Assembly (NCBI GenBank): GCA_029266575.1
Contig: JAQSWP010000003.1
Location: 1 to 47,639 of the forward strand
Direction: 5' to 3'
From: Alphaproteobacteria bacterium
GTDB taxonomy: Bacteria > Pseudomonadota > Alphaproteobacteria > Reyranellales > JAQSWP01
DNA: 47,639 bases
The notes below the pieces were generated by a model. That model had not been told where the DNA came from. It was given only the letters and a program-made list of their open reading frames with translations, and did no database searches. Shown one piece after another: positions 44,850 through 47,639 of this stretch (positions within the stretch are counted from its first letter, which is position 1; the number at the start of each line of letters is the position of its first letter). The position numbers and the translations under genes were made by a program.

Positions 44850-46348
44850 TGGAAGTTCTGAACAATCTGGGGACCGGATTTTCCGCAGCGCTGACGCTGA
44901 GCGACCTTGGTTTCTGCCTGCTTGGCGTGCTGCTGGGAACATTGGTCGGCGTACTACCGGGCGTTGGGCCGCTCGCCACCATCGCCATGCTCCTGCCGAT
45001 CACTTTCGGGCTCGATCCCCTGCCCGCGCTGATCATGCTGTCGGGCATCTATTACGGTTCGCAATACGGTGGATCGACCACTGCCATCCTGGTCAACATG
45101 CCAGGCGAATCCTCATCGGTCGTTACCTGCATCGACGGCTATCAGATGGCACGCCAGGGCCGCGCCGGGCCGGCGCTCGCGGTTGCCGCCATTGGCTCTT
45201 TCATCGCTGGCTGCATCGCCACCCTGGCGATCGCCGTGTTCGGCCCGGTCCTAGCCGCCTTTTCGCAGCGTTTCAGCGCCCCCGAATACTTCTCGCTGAT
45301 GCTGTTTGGCCTGATCTCCGCCGTCGTCCTGGCGCGCGGTTCGGTAATCAAGGCCGTAGGCATGATCCTGCTCGGCCTGCTGCTGGGCCAGATCGGCACC
45401 GATATCAGTTCAGGCGTGGTGCGCTACACCATGGGAGTGCCGGAACTCTCCGATGGCATCGGCTTTGTACCGCTGGCACTGGGGCTGTTCGGCCTGTCAG
45501 AGATCATCGCCAATCTGGAGAAGCCCGCGCGGCGCAGCATCCTCAGCACCTCGGTGTCCGGACTATGGCTGCGCTGGGTTGAGTTCAAGAGCGCCCTGCC
45601 CGCGATCCTGCGCGGCACCGCGTTAGGGTCGGTGCTGGGAATTCTGCCTGGCGGCGGTGCCGTATTGAGCGCCTTCGCTGCCTACACGCTGGAAAAGAAA
45701 CTGGCCAAGGATCCCTCGCGTTTCGGACGAGGCGCTATCGAGGGCGTGGCCGCTCCCGAGGCAGCCAATAATGCCGGCTCGCAGACCAGCTTCATTCCGC
45801 TGCTGACGCTTGGCATTCCCTCCAACGCCATCATGGCGTTGATGATGGGAGCCATGATGATCCAGGGAATCGCGCCCGGCGCACGGGTGATGGAAGCCCG
45901 ACCCGAACTGTTCTGGGGCCTGGTCGCCAGCATGTGGATCGGTAATCTGCTGCTGCTGATCATCAACCTTCCTCTGATCGGAGTCTGGGTGTGGGTGCTT
46001 CGCATCCCATATCGCCTGTTGTTCCCCGCCGTCATCGTCTTCTGCTGCATTGGAGTCTACAGCCTCAACAACAGCGCCTTCGAGGTCCTTCTGACGGTTA
46101 TGCTGACGTTGTTAGGCTATGCCTGTCTCAAGCTCGACTGCGAACCTGCGCCGCTGTTGCTCGGTTTCGTTCTTGGCGGGCCGCTGGAAGAGAATCTCAG
46201 GCGCGCCATGCTGTTCTCCAAGGGCGACCCGATTATCTTCGTCGAACGGCCGATCAGCGCCGTCATCCTCGCCTTCGCCGCGTTGCTCCTGCTTATGGTG
46301 ATCCTTCCTGCCGTGAGACGTGGACGCGAACGGGCTTTTGTGGAATAG
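44849..46348 (+). CDS. tctA: Tripartite tricarboxylate transporter large permease (TctA-like)
   Basis: Within ORF 44648..46348; start MEVLNNLGTGFSAALTLSDLGFCLLGVLLGTLVGVLPGVGPLATIAMLLPITF overlapping the tctB stop. YYGSQYGGSTTAILVNMPGESSSVVT. Confidence 0.93.
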   Translation: MEVLNNLGTGFSAALTLSDLGFCLLGVLLGTLVGVLPGVGPLATIAMLLPITFGLDPLPALIMLSGIYYGSQYGGSTTAILVNMPGESSSVVTCIDGYQMARQGRAGPALAVAAIGSFIAGCIATLAIAVFGPVLAAFSQRFSAPEYFSLMLFGLISAVVLARGSVIKAVGMILLGLLLGQIGTDISSGVVRYTMGVPELSDGIGFVPLALGLFGLSEIIANLEKPARRSILSTSVSGLWLRWVEFKSALPAILRGTALGSVLGILPGGGAVLSAFAAYTLEKKLAKDPSRFGRGAIEGVAAPEAANNAGSQTSFIPLLTLGIPSNAIMALMMGAMMIQGIAPGARVMEARPELFWGLVASMWIGNLLLLIINLPLIGVWVWVLRIPYRLLFPAVIVFCCIGVYSLNNSAFEVLLTVMLTLLGYACLKLDCEPAPLLLGFVLGGPLEENLRRAMLFSKGDPIIFVERPISAVILAFAALLLLMVILPAVRRGRERAFVE

Positions 46349-46351
46349 GCC

Positions 46352-47500
46352 ATGGGCGCGCTAGCTGGATTCTCGATCGTCGAATTCGCCGGCATCGGCC
46401 CAGTGCCGTTCTGCGGCATGCTGCTGGCCGACATGGGAGCCGACATCGTCCGCATCGACCCGGTCGATGATGCCGGCCGCGGCATTGGTCTGCCGCCGCG
46501 CTACCAGGTGATGGCCCGCGGCAGACACACCATCGCCATCGACCTCAAGCAGCCGCGCGGCCGGGAGATCGCGCTAGCGTTGACCGAGCGGGCCGACGCG
46601 CTGATCGAAGGATTCCGCCCCGGAGTGATGGAACGATTGGGGCTCGGACCGGAAATCTGCCTGGCGCGCAACGAGAAGCTTGTCTACGGGCGCATGACTG
46701 GATGGGGCCAGGAAGGTCCTTGGGCACAGAAGGCGGGACACGATATCAACTACATCGCGCTGGCGGGCGCACTGTTCGCCATCGGGGAGAACGAAGGCGA
46801 TCCGGTGCCACCGCTCAATCTCGTTGGCGATTTTGGCGGTGGCGCGCTTTATCTCTGTATAGGCGTGCTGTCGGCACTGCTTGAAACCTCCCGTTCCGGC
46901 CGGGGACAGGTCGTCGACGCCGCAATCGTTGACGGTGCGGCTTCGCTTATGGGGCCGCTGCTGGGACGCATCTCCCACGGATCCTGGGTCGAACGGCGTG
47001 GCAGCAACCCCTTCGATTCGGGCTCGCATTTCTACGGCACGTACAAAACGTCCGACGGCGCACATATAGCGTTAGGCGCCGTCGAACCGAAATTCTACCG
47101 CGAACTTCTCGACGTCCTTGGTCTGGCGGACGACGCCGACTTCCGCGACCGACAGATGGATCGCAGTGCCTGGCCTGGCCTGAAAGCGCGATTGGCCAAG
47201 ATCTTCGCCCAGCGCTCAATGGCGCAATGGTGCGAAGCTTTCGGCGACCGCGACGCGTGTTTTGCCCCGGTGCTGCCTCCAAGCGCGGCACGAGAGCATC
47301 CGCATCTCCGCGCCCGCGGCACCATCGTCGAACGCGACGGCGTGCTCGAACCCGCCCCTGCGCCGCGCTTCAGCCGGACGCCGTCCAACCGCGGCGACCG
47401 GCCGAAGGATCGCGGCGCCGATACCGATGCAGTGCTGCGGCAGCTGGGATTGGAGGCTGCCGAAATTGCGACGCTGCGCCATAAAGGTATCGTCGCATAA
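46352..47500 (+). CDS. Family III CoA-transferase superfamily, alpha-methylacyl-CoA racemase (AMACR)-like
   Basis: VEFAGIGPVPFCGMLLADMGADIVRID; AGHDINYIALAGALFAIGE (His/Asp signature of AMACR); YGTYKTSDGAHIALGAVEPKFYRELL. Confidence 0.9.
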   Translation: MGALAGFSIVEFAGIGPVPFCGMLLADMGADIVRIDPVDDAGRGIGLPPRYQVMARGRHTIAIDLKQPRGREIALALTERADALIEGFRPGVMERLGLGPEICLARNEKLVYGRMTGWGQEGPWAQKAGHDINYIALAGALFAIGENEGDPVPPLNLVGDFGGGALYLCIGVLSALLETSRSGRGQVVDAAIVDGAASLMGPLLGRISHGSWVERRGSNPFDSGSHFYGTYKTSDGAHIALGAVEPKFYRELLDVLGLADDADFRDRQMDRSAWPGLKARLAKIFAQRSMAQWCEAFGDRDACFAPVLPPSAAREHPHLRARGTIVERDGVLEPAPAPRFSRTPSNRGDRPKDRGADTDAVLRQLGLEAAEIATLRHKGIVA

Positions 47501-47507
47501 CCCTCAG

Positions 47508-47525
47508 TTAATGCTTTGACATTAA
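47508..47525. promoter_or_regulatory. Palindrome TTAATG-N6-CATTAA upstream of right-edge gene
   Basis: TTAATGCTTTGACATTAA read directly; identical arms, spacer length and xxTTGA spacer end to 44273-44290. Confidence 0.6.
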
Positions 47526-47581
47526 AAAAATAATGTGGAAGCGTTGATCATGACTTTCGCCGAAGCCAGGGGATATCCGGG

Positions 47582-47639
47582 ATGATTCGCGACCAGAAGC
47601 GCCTCGACAGGGCGCTGGAAAATATCCGCGACGTGGTGC
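47582..47639 (+). CDS. Acyl-CoA dehydrogenase N-terminus, truncated by window edge
   Basis: ATG at 47582: MIRDQKRLDRALENIRDVV..., resembling ACAD starts of the MIRD..tLd.lLd.iR.fV type. Confidence 0.45.
   Translation, partial: MIRDQKRLDRALENIRDVV

Overview
High-GC window, probably from an alphaproteobacterium, made almost entirely of metabolic and transport genes. It reads as a mosaic catabolic island for carboxylic or acyl-CoA compounds. I support about 44 CDS, including partial genes at both edges. Contents: two complete LIV-type ABC transporters; a TRAP transporter (dctPQM); a tripartite tricarboxylate transporter lacking its binding protein (tctBA); four canonical-looking acyl-CoA dehydrogenases plus one cut by the right edge; three ACAD-fold proteins that look like DszC/SfnB/HsaA-type flavin monooxygenases; five luciferase-like (LLM) flavin monooxygenases, one cut by the left edge; acyl-CoA synthetase and PaaK-type ligases; two family III CoA-transferases, one AMACR-like; a TauD/TfdA dioxygenase; MmgE/PrpD; a crotonase; three SDRs, one resembling 2,4-dienoyl-CoA reductase; an acyl-CoA carboxylase beta subunit; two MocR-type and three TetR-type regulators. 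I see no rRNA, tRNA, CRISPR array or transposase. The best second-look items are: (1) a recurrent GTATCAAT-type motif in five intergenic regions, including a triple array phased at 31 and 22 bp upstream of the tauD-like operon; (2) an identical TTAATG-N6-CATTAA palindrome before tctB and before the right-edge ACAD; (3) GC-rich hairpins directly after all three periplasmic binding-protein genes; (4) two gene remnants, one acyl-CoA carboxylase beta N-terminus and one UvrD/HelD helicase Walker A segment; (5) many flavin-dependent monooxygenases with no flavin reductase, and a carboxylase beta subunit with no biotin subunit, in the window; (6) a crotonase lacking the canonical glutamates. No database search was run. 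Functional calls rest on motif and family recognition from the translations, and pathway substrates are unknown.
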